Assembly: GCF_011927785.1 (NCBI RefSeq)
Contig: NZ_JAATJK010000001.1
Span: 2,790,001-2,854,000 of the forward strand
Direction of reading: 5' to 3'
From: Micromonospora profundi
Lineage (GTDB): Bacteria > Actinomycetota > Actinomycetes > Mycobacteriales > Micromonosporaceae
DNA length: 64,000 nt
Part shown: positions 33,788 through 41,247 of the stretch, piece after piece
How positions within the stretch are numbered: position 1 is the stretch's first letter
Layout of the letters: each line of letters starts with the position of its first letter
Made by a program: the position numbers and the translations under genes
The notes under the pieces: generated by a model
Databases searched by the model: none
What the model was told of the DNA's origin: nothing
The model's input: only the letters and a program-made list of their open reading frames with translations

Positions 33788-34837
33788 GTGTCGACGAAAG
33801 ATGTACTCACCAGGGCTGACCTCGCCGAACTTCGCCGCTCTGCGCTCGGCACGGCCAATCCGCTCGGTGTCGCCGCCGACATCGCCGAGGCGGTGCAGCA
33901 GGGCAGGCTGGAGGATCCGGACGACGCCGGGGACGCGCTGACGCTCGCCGCCGAGATCGCGGAGATCCGGGCGAGGCCGGATGCCGCCCTCCGGTACGCC
34001 GACAGCGCCCTGGCGGCGTACCCGACTGGTGATGACCCCCGGGCCGGCTTCGCCCGGGCGCTGCGGGCACGGGCCCTGTTGCAGGCCGGCGGCCGGGACG
34101 ACGAGGCGATAGCGGAGCTGACCGCGCTGCGCCCGTTGCTGCTCGTACAACCCGATGCCCCCGCGTACGTGAGTGCGGCGTTGGACGCCGCCGGCCGTTC
34201 GGCGATCGCCGAAAGGTGGCTGAGCGAGGCGGTCGACACTCTGCTCGGCGAGCGGGCGACCGCCGCCGGTGCGTCGGCGCAGGCGATCACCGCCGTCGAG
34301 CCTGCGGTGGAGGTGGGGCCGCCCGAGTCGCCCGGGGTCCTGTTCTTCCTGTTGCAGCAGCGCCACCGGGTCCGCCGGAATCTCAACCTGCCGCACGACC
34401 GGCACGACGATCTGGCGGACCGCGTGGAGGCTCAGCTCGTCCGCCGGGCGGGGGAACGGGGCGGCGGTGAACCGGATCTGATCTTCTGGCCCCGGGCCGA
34501 GTTCGACCGGCTGCTCTCCACACACGCGGAGCTGACCGAGGTGTACGGGCCGGACTGGGACGCACACCGGGCGCGGCTGGAGAAGGAGCTGGTGCGGCTT
34601 GCCGACGCCGGCCAGGTCGGGCTGGTGGTGCTCAGAGCGACTGTCGACGGGCTGGACGGCTTCGCCGGCCGGAAGGACAGCGACCCGGCCGACGGGGAGG
34701 TCCGAGCCGGCTACGCGCGGGAGTTGGCGGCCCGGCCGGCGGCGCGGATCCCCTGGCCGCCGGAGCGCAACGACGCCTGCTGGTGCGGTTCGGGCCTCAA
34801 GTACAAGAAGGACTGCCTGCCGCGGTCCCGCGGCTGA
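33788..34837 (+). CDS. TPR-like protein with a C-terminal SEC-C motif
   Basis: The product is 349 residues from a GTG. The first 160 residues are helical with TPR-like spacing (GDALTLAAEIAEIRARPDAALRYADSALAAYP). A middle region follows (PPESPGVLFFLLQQRHRVRRNL), and the end is a SEC-C zinc motif ACWCGSGLKYKKDCLP. Two features recall proteins that place SEC-C as a small metal-binding tag after a helical repeat. The usual fourth ligand (Cys or His after the third Cys) is Leu here, so zinc binding may be altered. No partner is encoded nearby. The gene starts just after the 21-bp tandem repeats. Confidence 0.85.
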   Translation: MSTKDVLTRADLAELRRSALGTANPLGVAADIAEAVQQGRLEDPDDAGDALTLAAEIAEIRARPDAALRYADSALAAYPTGDDPRAGFARALRARALLQAGGRDDEAIAELTALRPLLLVQPDAPAYVSAALDAAGRSAIAERWLSEAVDTLLGERATAAGASAQAITAVEPAVEVGPPESPGVLFFLLQQRHRVRRNLNLPHDRHDDLADRVEAQLVRRAGERGGGEPDLIFWPRAEFDRLLSTHAELTEVYGPDWDAHRARLEKELVRLADAGQVGLVVLRATVDGLDGFAGRKDSDPADGEVRAGYARELAARPAARIPWPPERNDACWCGSGLKYKKDCLPRSRG

Positions 34838-34846
34838 GCGCGCCGG

Positions 34847-35449
34847 CTACCTCCCGGTGTGTCGCTGGTAGTGGCGGGCCACGCGGGCCCGGTTGCCGCA
34901 GGAGGGCTTGCACCACTCCTGACGCGGGTGGTCCTTGACGAAGTAGCGCACGCAGCGGGGCGCGGGGCAGGCGCGCAACTGCTCGCGGGTCGCACCGGCG
35001 AGGAACTCGATGACGGCCCGGGCCAGCCCTGCCGGGAGTGCCAGCCGGGGCTCTGTCGCCTCGCCGTGCCAGGCCAGCACCGGTGTGCCCTCCTGCTCCC
35101 AGGTCAGTACGGGCCGGACGGGCACCGTCGCGGCGGCCTGGTTGAGCCGGTCGACAGCCTCCGGCGGGGAGAGCAGCGAGGTGGACTCGGCTCGGCTCGG
35201 TGGGCCCGGTCGGACGGCGACGGCGAACAGGGTACGGGCGGCGCGGCGCACGGCGACCACGTCGAGGCGGGTCCGCTCGTCGACCTCAACGCGGGAGGTG
35301 TCGCACCTGGCGACGTACTCGCGCAGTGGTTCGGCGTGCTCGCGGAGCCAGGCGGTCAGGCCGGCGACGTCGGCGAGGTCGTCGGCGACGCCTCCGTTGC
35401 CGTCGTGCCGGATCGTGCTGACCAGGGCGAGCGCGAGCTGTGCGGACAT
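34847..35449 (-). CDS. ABATE-domain regulator with CGNR zinc finger
   Basis: The product is 200 residues. The N-terminal domain (LALALVSTIRHDGNG to about residue 130) is the ABATE stress-induced fold. The C-terminal CGNR zinc finger reads RACPAPRCVRYFVKDHPRQEWCKPSCGNRARVARHYQRH, with four Cys ligands and the name-giving CGNR. Such proteins are predicted transcription factors in actinobacteria. It converges with the SEC-C gene (9 bp between stops) and diverges from a metallophosphoesterase gene, with nested palindromes in the gap. Autoregulation through that site is likely. Confidence 0.93.
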   Translation of the reverse strand: MSAQLALALVSTIRHDGNGGVADDLADVAGLTAWLREHAEPLREYVARCDTSRVEVDERTRLDVVAVRRAARTLFAVAVRPGPPSRAESTSLLSPPEAVDRLNQAAATVPVRPVLTWEQEGTPVLAWHGEATEPRLALPAGLARAVIEFLAGATREQLRACPAPRCVRYFVKDHPRQEWCKPSCGNRARVARHYQRHTGR

Positions 35450-35501
35450 CGGTGCCTCTCCCGTAGGCGGCTTGTGTGGCCGGTGTCGCCAAGTGTAGCG
35501 T

Positions 35502-35535
35502 CCCTAATGGTTGACGCATTCTTAATGCATTAGGG
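35502..35535. promoter_or_regulatory. Nested palindromic operator between the ABATE regulator and metallophosphoesterase genes
   Basis: The outer arms CCCTAATG (35502-35509) and CATTAGGG (35528-35535) are exact inverted repeats. Inside are GCATT/AATGC (35516-35528) and the perfect 10-bp palindrome TAATGCATTA (35523-35532). On the minus strand the block begins just upstream of a possible -10 box TACACT (35492-35497) for the ABATE gene, so it would cover the spacer and -35 region. It ends 7 bp before the metallophosphoesterase start. The low GC makes it stand out. Confidence 0.6.
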
Positions 35536-35542
35536 GGCAGTC

Positions 35543-36289
35543 GTGTTGTTCATCGCGCACCTTAGTGACACCCACCTCGACGGGCACCTCCGATCGGCGG
35601 AGCGGGCCGTCCGGGTCATGGACCACCTGCACGCCCTGCCGCGACCGGTCGACGCGATCCTGATCACCGGGGACATCGCCGATCACGGGGAGGTGTCCGA
35701 GTACGAGACCGCCGCGAGACTCTTCGACTCTCCCCTGCCGGTCCTGATGTGCCCCGGCAACCACGACGTGCGTGCCGCGTACCGCAAGGGTCTGCTCGGG
35801 GACGACGGCGGCGGCACCGGCCCGATCAACGCCCGGCACGACGTGGCCGGCGCGGTGTTCCTCCTGGCCGACTCGTCCGTGCCCGGCGAGGACCACGGCC
35901 ACCTGGACGACGAGACTCTGGCATGGCTCGCCGACGAGTTGGCTTCGGTGCCGGCGGGAGCGCCGACGTTCGTCGCCCTGCACCACCCGCCGGTCGTGCT
36001 GCACCATCCGGTCATCGACGCGATGCGGTTGCTGCAGGCCGATCCCCTGGCCGCCCTGGTCGCCGCCCACCCTCAGGTCGTCGCCGTGCTGACCGGGCAT
36101 TTCCACACGGCCGCCGCGAGCACGTTCGCCGACCGTCCACTGCGGATCGCGCCGGGTGTGGTCTCCACACTGCGGATGCCATGGGAGGGCGACCGGCCGC
36201 TGACCACCCAGACCCAGCCGCCCGGCGTCGCGTTCCACGTGTACGACGACAGCGGCCTCTTCACCACCCACTACCGGGTGGTGGTCTGA
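35543..36289 (+). CDS. Calcineurin-like metallophosphoesterase (GpdQ/CpdA-type)
   Basis: The product is 248 residues from a GTG. All metal-site motifs are present: LSDTHLDG (Asp9, His11), ITGDIAD (Asp44), CPGNHDV (Asn73, His74), LHHPPV and TGHFHTA. The order and spacing match class III cyclic nucleotide phosphodiesterases of the CpdA/GpdQ group, which cleave cAMP or phosphodiesters such as glycerophosphodiesters with two metal ions. No signal peptide is seen, so it acts in the cytoplasm. A LysE-type exporter begins 2 bp after the stop. The nested palindromes directly upstream suggest control by the divergent ABATE regulator. Confidence 0.93.
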   Translation: MLFIAHLSDTHLDGHLRSAERAVRVMDHLHALPRPVDAILITGDIADHGEVSEYETAARLFDSPLPVLMCPGNHDVRAAYRKGLLGDDGGGTGPINARHDVAGAVFLLADSSVPGEDHGHLDDETLAWLADELASVPAGAPTFVALHHPPVVLHHPVIDAMRLLQADPLAALVAAHPQVVAVLTGHFHTAAASTFADRPLRIAPGVVSTLRMPWEGDRPLTTQTQPPGVAFHVYDDSGLFTTHYRVVV

Positions 36290-36291
36290 GC

Positions 36292-36924
36292 GTGCGCGGC
36301 GTGGCAGTGCTCGGCTTCCTGGTCGCCGTCGCGCCGATAACCGCCACACCTGGTGCGAGCCTGACGCTTGTCGTCTCGCGGGTCGCCACCGGCGGTCGGC
36401 GGCAGGGGTGGTGGGTGATCCTGGGTACTGTCACAGGGCTCTACCTGCACGCCACACTTGCCGCCGTCGGCCTGGCCGCGCTGGTGCTCCGGTCGGCTCA
36501 GGCGTTCTGGATCGTCAAGCTCCTCGGTGCTGCCTACCTGGTCGGGCTCGGGCTGTGGATGCTGTTCTCCGCGGCCCGGCGCTCCCCGTCGACCACGTCA
36601 CCGCCGGCCCGCACGCGCCGACTGCCGTGGCGGGTGGACCACCCCTACCTCCAGGGGCTGCTGGGCAACGTCCTGAATCCCAAGGCCGCCGCCATCTATC
36701 TCACCCTCGCACCGCAGTTCCTCGAACCGGGCCGTCCCGTCCTGGTGCCCATGCTGCTCCTCGCCACAGCGCACTCCGCGCTGCACACCTGTTGGCTGGC
36801 CGGGTGGACTGTCGTCTCCGGCGCCGCCGGCCGGCTGCTCCGGACGGCCGCCGTCCGGCGCGTGCTGGACCGGCTGACCGGGGTGATCCTGCTCGGCCTC
36901 GGCGTACGGGCTGCGGTGACCTGA
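36292..36924 (+). CDS. LysE/RhtB-family exporter
   Basis: The product is 210 residues from a GTG two bases after the phosphoesterase stop (a second GTG at 36301 is possible). It has six hydrophobic segments and the family hallmark near the N-terminus, VAPITATPGASLTLVVSRVATGGRRQGWWVILG. The middle carries GLLGNVLNPKAAAIYLTLAPQF, the second conserved block of the RhtB group. Such proteins export amino acids or related small molecules. Operon placement with a phosphodiesterase hints that a hydrolysis product might be exported, but no direct evidence exists. Confidence 0.9.
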   Translation: MRGVAVLGFLVAVAPITATPGASLTLVVSRVATGGRRQGWWVILGTVTGLYLHATLAAVGLAALVLRSAQAFWIVKLLGAAYLVGLGLWMLFSAARRSPSTTSPPARTRRLPWRVDHPYLQGLLGNVLNPKAAAIYLTLAPQFLEPGRPVLVPMLLLATAHSALHTCWLAGWTVVSGAAGRLLRTAAVRRVLDRLTGVILLGLGVRAAVT

Positions 36925-37009
36925 GGCGATCCTGGGTGACGCGTCCGGCGGGTACCGTTAGCGTCCCTGTCTGGATCATCGAGATCCGTTGTCACCGGAG
37001 GAGTCGCCG

Positions 37010-37504
37010 ATGTTCGAGGAGTTCATGGGCCTTCCCGCCCACCCTCTCGTGCTGCACGCCGCTGTCGTGTTCGTACCGCTGCTGGCCCTCCTCACGGTCG
37101 GGTACGCGTTCGTCCCGCCGATCCGCCCGCACACCCGCTGGGTGCTGGGGTTGCTGGCCGTGGGGGCACCGCTGTCCGCGCTGCTGGCGAAGCTCTCCGG
37201 TGACGCCTTCTTCGACCGCATGCGGTCGGCCAACCGGGTCACCCCCGAGTTCCTGCCGAAGCTGGAGGCACACCAGGAGTTCGGCGACTTCACGCTGTGG
37301 GCGAGCATCGGTCTGGCGATCGTGGCCCTGGCCCTGGTCCGGTTCGTCGCGCCGCGAACCGCCGAAGGGAGCGCGGACACGCGCCAGGGCCGGGCGCTCA
37401 CTGTGGCGTTGCAGGTGTTGTCGCTGGTGGCCGCAGGTGTCGCCGTGTACTACGTGATCCGTACCGGGGACTCTGGCGCGAAGGCGGTCTGGGAGGGCCA
37501 GTGA
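37010..37504 (+). CDS. DUF2231 membrane protein
   Basis: The product is 164 residues from the ATG at 37010, with GGAGGAG upstream. Four transmembrane helices are visible. The family signature is the start LPAHPLVLHAAVVFVPLLALL, with a histidine pair (His18, His23) that could bind haem or metal, followed by HTRWVLGLLAVGAP and EAHQEFGDFTLWASIG with another conserved His. DUF2231 proteins are found in many soil bacteria and their role is not established. The gene is monocistronic and converges with the subtilisin gene across a strong hairpin. Confidence 0.9.
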   Translation: MFEEFMGLPAHPLVLHAAVVFVPLLALLTVGYAFVPPIRPHTRWVLGLLAVGAPLSALLAKLSGDAFFDRMRSANRVTPEFLPKLEAHQEFGDFTLWASIGLAIVALALVRFVAPRTAEGSADTRQGRALTVALQVLSLVAAGVAVYYVIRTGDSGAKAVWEGQ

Positions 37505-37516
37505 TCGGCCCGGACA

Positions 37517-37555
37517 ACGGTGGTGCGGCCCTGTTGAAGCGGACCGCACCACCGT
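37517..37555. terminator. Bidirectional stem-loop terminator
   Basis: ACGGTGGTGCGG (37517-37528) and CCGCACCACCGT (37544-37555) are a perfect 12-bp inverted repeat with a 15-base loop. It lies between the convergent stops of the DUF2231 and subtilisin genes. No T-tract is present, as is usual in actinobacteria. Confidence 0.75.
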
Positions 37556-37563
37556 GTTGACCG

Positions 37564-40500
37564 TCAGCCCGCGGCGTACGCCCGGATGATGGTCTGGTCG
37601 ATGCCGCTACCGCTGTCGCCGTCTGCCTTCACCCGCAGCGAGACGGTGCCGGCCCGGGGCAGCTGGGCCCGGTAGGTGTCCCCGCTGCGGGTGACCCGGG
37701 CCGTTTTCCAGGTGACGCCGTCGTCGGTGGAGGTCCACACTTGGAACGAGGTCACCTTCTGCGCCTTGACGCCGTGCGCCTGGCGGACGGCGAACTCGGC
37801 GGTGCCGCCGGTGGGATGGTTGGCGGTGTCCATCGGCAGCGCGTAGTCGACAGCGAACAGCGGCAACGGCACGCTCCCGGTCCCGTCCGGGCCGGCGGAT
37901 CGGAACGTCCACGAGGTGGAGACCTTCGTGGAGATCGGCAGGATCAGGCTCGTGTCGACGTCGAGGGTCATCCGGTAGTCGGCGGCCTGCTGCCCGACGG
38001 TGATGTCGGCGTACGGCAGGTCCCGCTTCTCGACGAGTGTGCCGTTGCGGTACAGCGACAGGTTGCGCTTCACCCCGATCGCGTTGTTCTGCAGGCAGTC
38101 GGCGCGCTGGTGCTGGTCGGTCAACGACACCAGGTCGATGTGCAGGTTGCCCCGGGTCCGTGACGGAGGCGTGGCGCAGGTCCAGCCGTTGTCGGCCGGG
38201 TCGTCGTACCAGCCGGAGTGCAGCGGCTGCCGCGCCCAGATCTTCGACTGCCGGCTGCCCGGCTGGTAGCGGCGAGGCGCCTCCTGGGCCGACAGTCCAC
38301 CGTAGACACCCTCGTCGGCCCAGACGATCTCCGGCGACAGGTAGTCGGTGCGGTACGGCGGCAGGTTGCCCTCGTGGGTCTGGGTCACGCCCAGCCCTTC
38401 GGCTGTGAAGCCGGTCCGGATCAGCTGGGTGACCATTCCCGGCGAGTCCATCTGGTGGAAGCGCTGGTCGATGCGGGCCAGGCGGGCCTGCTCGGCTCTG
38501 CTCACCCGGTAGGCGGGGTCGCCCGGCACGCCATCGGGATACTCGTGCACCAGGTTGTAGCGGTACGGCATGGCCGTGCCCGCGGGCGAGTTGAGGTTGA
38601 CGGCCGCCCAACCGCGCCGCGATCCGACGCTGGGCTTCGGCAACGGGGAGGTGCGGACGCTCGTCGCGGCCCCGTATCCGTTGACCTGACTCCACCAGGC
38701 CTGGCCGTTCGGCGCGGTCTGGAGGATGGTGAAGTCGACGCGCGTCGGCGTGGTGGCGACCCCGTCGACAGTCGCCGTCACCGGCTTGGCCCGCGCCGGG
38801 TCCAGCGTCACGCTACGTGGGCCCGTCACGTTCAGGTCGGACTCGCCCACGAGCGTCGACTCCAGCACGTCGCTGTCGACGTAGTAGGCGGCGGACGAGC
38901 CGAGGATCGCGTACCGGCCGGCGGGCACCCGGACGGTGAAGGTCTCACCGGGTACGCCGCTGGGCCCACCGTAGTAGAGGAGCGGGTCGGTGAGGTTGGC
39001 GACCAGGACGTTGATCCAGCTCTCCGCGCCCTCGGAGAGGTCGGGCAGCGGCTTGGTGTGGATCGTCAGGTCGTAGCTGGGCTGCTCGACGTAGAAGCTG
39101 ACCGGGGTGGTCGACGCCAGTTTGCGTCCGGGGCCGCGGGCGGTGACGGTGGCCAGGTAGAAGCCGGGTCGCGCGGCAAGCGCCGCGCGGTTGATCCGCA
39201 CTGTCGCGTTGGCGGTGCTGCCGCGCTTGAGCGTCACCCGGCTCGTCGACAGCGACACCGCGCCGCGTGGCACGGCCTGGCCGTCGTGGTTGACGATCGA
39301 CACGTCGAGGTCGAGGTGGGTCGTCGCCGGGGAGGCGTCGCCGGTCCAGGTCAGCTTCGTCTCGCTGGTACCCGACTGCGGGTACGCGAACGTGCCGAGG
39401 TTGACCACCGGCTGGTCGCTGGTCGGGCCGCCGAGGGCGCGGGCCGCGTTGAGCCGGCCGGCTCCGACGGCGTACGGGTCGACGCCGGTCAGCGGGTCGG
39501 CCGCACCGACGAGCGCCGCCTTGAGCCGCTCCCCCGTCCAGTCCGGGTGCCGCTGGGCGAGCAGGGCGGCCGCGCCCGCCACGTGCGGGGCGGCCATCGA
39601 GGTGCCGGTGCTGCCCTCGTAGAACTTGTCGATCGGGTCCTGGAGGTTGGTGCCGGCCGCGCGGGCGGCCACGATGTCGACACCGGGCGCGACAAGCTCC
39701 GGCTTGGCCACGCGGCTGGTGACAAGCGGGCCACGGCTGGAGAAGTCGGCGAGCCGGTCGTCCCGGTCGACAGCGCCGACGGTCAGGGCGCTGGCGGCGG
39801 AGCCGGGTGAGGAGATCGCGCCACCGCTGTTGCCGGAGGCGATCACGAACAGCGCCCCGGTCTGCTTGCTCAGCGCGTCGACGGCGAGCGAGAGCGGGTC
39901 GCTGCCGTCGTCCGGATAGCTTCCGCCGAGGCTCATGTTGACCACGTCGGCGCGGGCGGCGGCCCACTCCATGCCGGCGATGATGCCGGAGTCCTCGCCG
40001 GAGCCGTGGTCGTCGAGGACCTTGCCGATGACCAGGTTGGCGGCCGGCGCGACGCCGCGACGCTGGCCGTTGGAGGCCGCGCCGGTGCCGGCGATCGTCG
40101 ACGCGACGTGCGTACCGTGGCCGTTGTGGTCGACGGCGTCGCCGCCCTCGGCGGTGAAGTCGGCCCGGTCGACGACGCGGCCGGCCAGGTCGGGGTGGGT
40201 GAAGTCGGCTCCGGTGTCGAGCACCGCGACGCGGACGCCCTTGCCGGTGTAGCCGGCCTTCCAGGCATCAGGCGCGGCGATCTGCGCCAGGTTGCGGTCG
40301 AGGCCGGCGGGCTTGCCGGCGCCGGTCAGCGCGGTGGCGCGGACCTTGCGGTCGAGCCAGACCTTCTTCGCGCCGGCGAGCAGCGAGTTGGTGGCGAGCT
40401 TCGCTGTGGTCGGGCTCTTCTTGGGTACGCGGCCGGCGACCGCGCCGATGCTGGGCAGCGCCAGCACGTCGCCGAGCGCGGCCACCCGGGCGGAGGCGGT

Positions 40501-40908
40501 GGCGGGCTGCACGATGAGCGGCAGTTCCGTGGTGTTCTGGTCGTCGTACCCGTCGGCGATCAGCACTGTGACGTCGAAGAGGTCGGGGTCGAGGACCGGG
40601 CCGACCTGGGACGCGACGCGGGCGGGGATGACGTGCAGGTGGCCGTCCGGTCCGCAGGTCTGGTGGATGACCGAGTTGGGGTCGGCGGGTTGCACAGTGG
40701 CGTGCGGGCATCCCGATCCGGTGGCCCGTACGGTCACCACGTCCCCGGTGAGCAAGGTGACGGTGTGTGTTTTTCGGTCGGCTGCGGTGTCGGGCGCACT
40801 GGGTCGGCTGGGCCCGTCGGGGCTGGCAGTGGCGGTGCCGCCCGGTAGGGCGGTCAGCGCCGTGGCCGTGACGGCGACGGCCAGTAGCCACCGCGTTCTC
40901 TTGAGCAT
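37564..40908 (-). CDS. Secreted subtilisin-like serine peptidase (S8)
   Basis: The product is 1114 residues from the ATG at 40908 (GGGAGCAGG upstream); the frame extends further but without support. A Sec signal peptide (MLKRTRWLLAVAVTATALTAL) is followed by an I9-like propeptide region to about 205. The catalytic domain has Asp231 (VAVLDTGAD), His264 (NGHGTHVAS), oxyanion Asn360 (ASGNSGG) and Ser437 (GTSMAAPH). A long C-terminal part of about 600 residues contains beta-rich modules of unknown binding role and ends in RAYAAG. It is probably released after autoprocessing and degrades extracellular protein. It diverges from another secreted peptidase gene. Confidence 0.94.
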   Translation of the reverse strand: MLKRTRWLLAVAVTATALTALPGGTATASPDGPSRPSAPDTAADRKTHTVTLLTGDVVTVRATGSGCPHATVQPADPNSVIHQTCGPDGHLHVIPARVASQVGPVLDPDLFDVTVLIADGYDDQNTTELPLIVQPATASARVAALGDVLALPSIGAVAGRVPKKSPTTAKLATNSLLAGAKKVWLDRKVRATALTGAGKPAGLDRNLAQIAAPDAWKAGYTGKGVRVAVLDTGADFTHPDLAGRVVDRADFTAEGGDAVDHNGHGTHVASTIAGTGAASNGQRRGVAPAANLVIGKVLDDHGSGEDSGIIAGMEWAAARADVVNMSLGGSYPDDGSDPLSLAVDALSKQTGALFVIASGNSGGAISSPGSAASALTVGAVDRDDRLADFSSRGPLVTSRVAKPELVAPGVDIVAARAAGTNLQDPIDKFYEGSTGTSMAAPHVAGAAALLAQRHPDWTGERLKAALVGAADPLTGVDPYAVGAGRLNAARALGGPTSDQPVVNLGTFAYPQSGTSETKLTWTGDASPATTHLDLDVSIVNHDGQAVPRGAVSLSTSRVTLKRGSTANATVRINRAALAARPGFYLATVTARGPGRKLASTTPVSFYVEQPSYDLTIHTKPLPDLSEGAESWINVLVANLTDPLLYYGGPSGVPGETFTVRVPAGRYAILGSSAAYYVDSDVLESTLVGESDLNVTGPRSVTLDPARAKPVTATVDGVATTPTRVDFTILQTAPNGQAWWSQVNGYGAATSVRTSPLPKPSVGSRRGWAAVNLNSPAGTAMPYRYNLVHEYPDGVPGDPAYRVSRAEQARLARIDQRFHQMDSPGMVTQLIRTGFTAEGLGVTQTHEGNLPPYRTDYLSPEIVWADEGVYGGLSAQEAPRRYQPGSRQSKIWARQPLHSGWYDDPADNGWTCATPPSRTRGNLHIDLVSLTDQHQRADCLQNNAIGVKRNLSLYRNGTLVEKRDLPYADITVGQQAADYRMTLDVDTSLILPISTKVSTSWTFRSAGPDGTGSVPLPLFAVDYALPMDTANHPTGGTAEFAVRQAHGVKAQKVTSFQVWTSTDDGVTWKTARVTRSGDTYRAQLPRAGTVSLRVKADGDSGSGIDQTIIRAYAAG

Positions 40909-40959
40909 CCTGCTCCCTGTCTCATGTGGACAAACGTGCCTTTTCGGCGCGTCGCGCAA

Positions 40960-40983
40960 GATCATATGCACGTGCACGTGATC
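40960..40983. promoter_or_regulatory. Palindrome in the divergent promoter of two secreted hydrolase genes
   Basis: A perfect 12-bp palindrome, CACGTGCACGTG (40969-40980), sits inside a wider imperfect dyad bounded by GATCA and TGATC (40960-40983). It lies 52 bp upstream of the subtilisin start and 265 bp upstream of the CocE/PepX-type start. The local AT content is raised. This is a candidate shared operator. The rest of the 339-bp intergenic region shows nothing else clear. Confidence 0.5.
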
Positions 40984-41247
40984 TTCGGAGCCCCTGGAAG
41001 ACGTCTTTTCTTCGCCCACCTGGCAAGGGATTCGGCCATGTGTCGCCGCCGTACACGGTTCGATGTCGGTTCGATTACCACCCCCGATCGGGACACGGAA
41101 CCGGCCGTCCCACGCGGACGTGTTCACCCACGACGCCGCCCGACGGGATCGACGGAACGTCGCCCCGGACCTAGCATGACGACGAATGGATCTTCGACGT
41201 TGGCCCCGCCGCGACCCGGCAACCAGCCCAACCGAAGGGAGACGCGC

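Noticed and set aside
33508..34567. Minus-strand open frames opposite the SEC-C gene with repeated ASRVGPC units
   Set aside because: The repeats come from the 21-bp DNA array, and the rest is the antisense of the SEC-C gene; no start signal.
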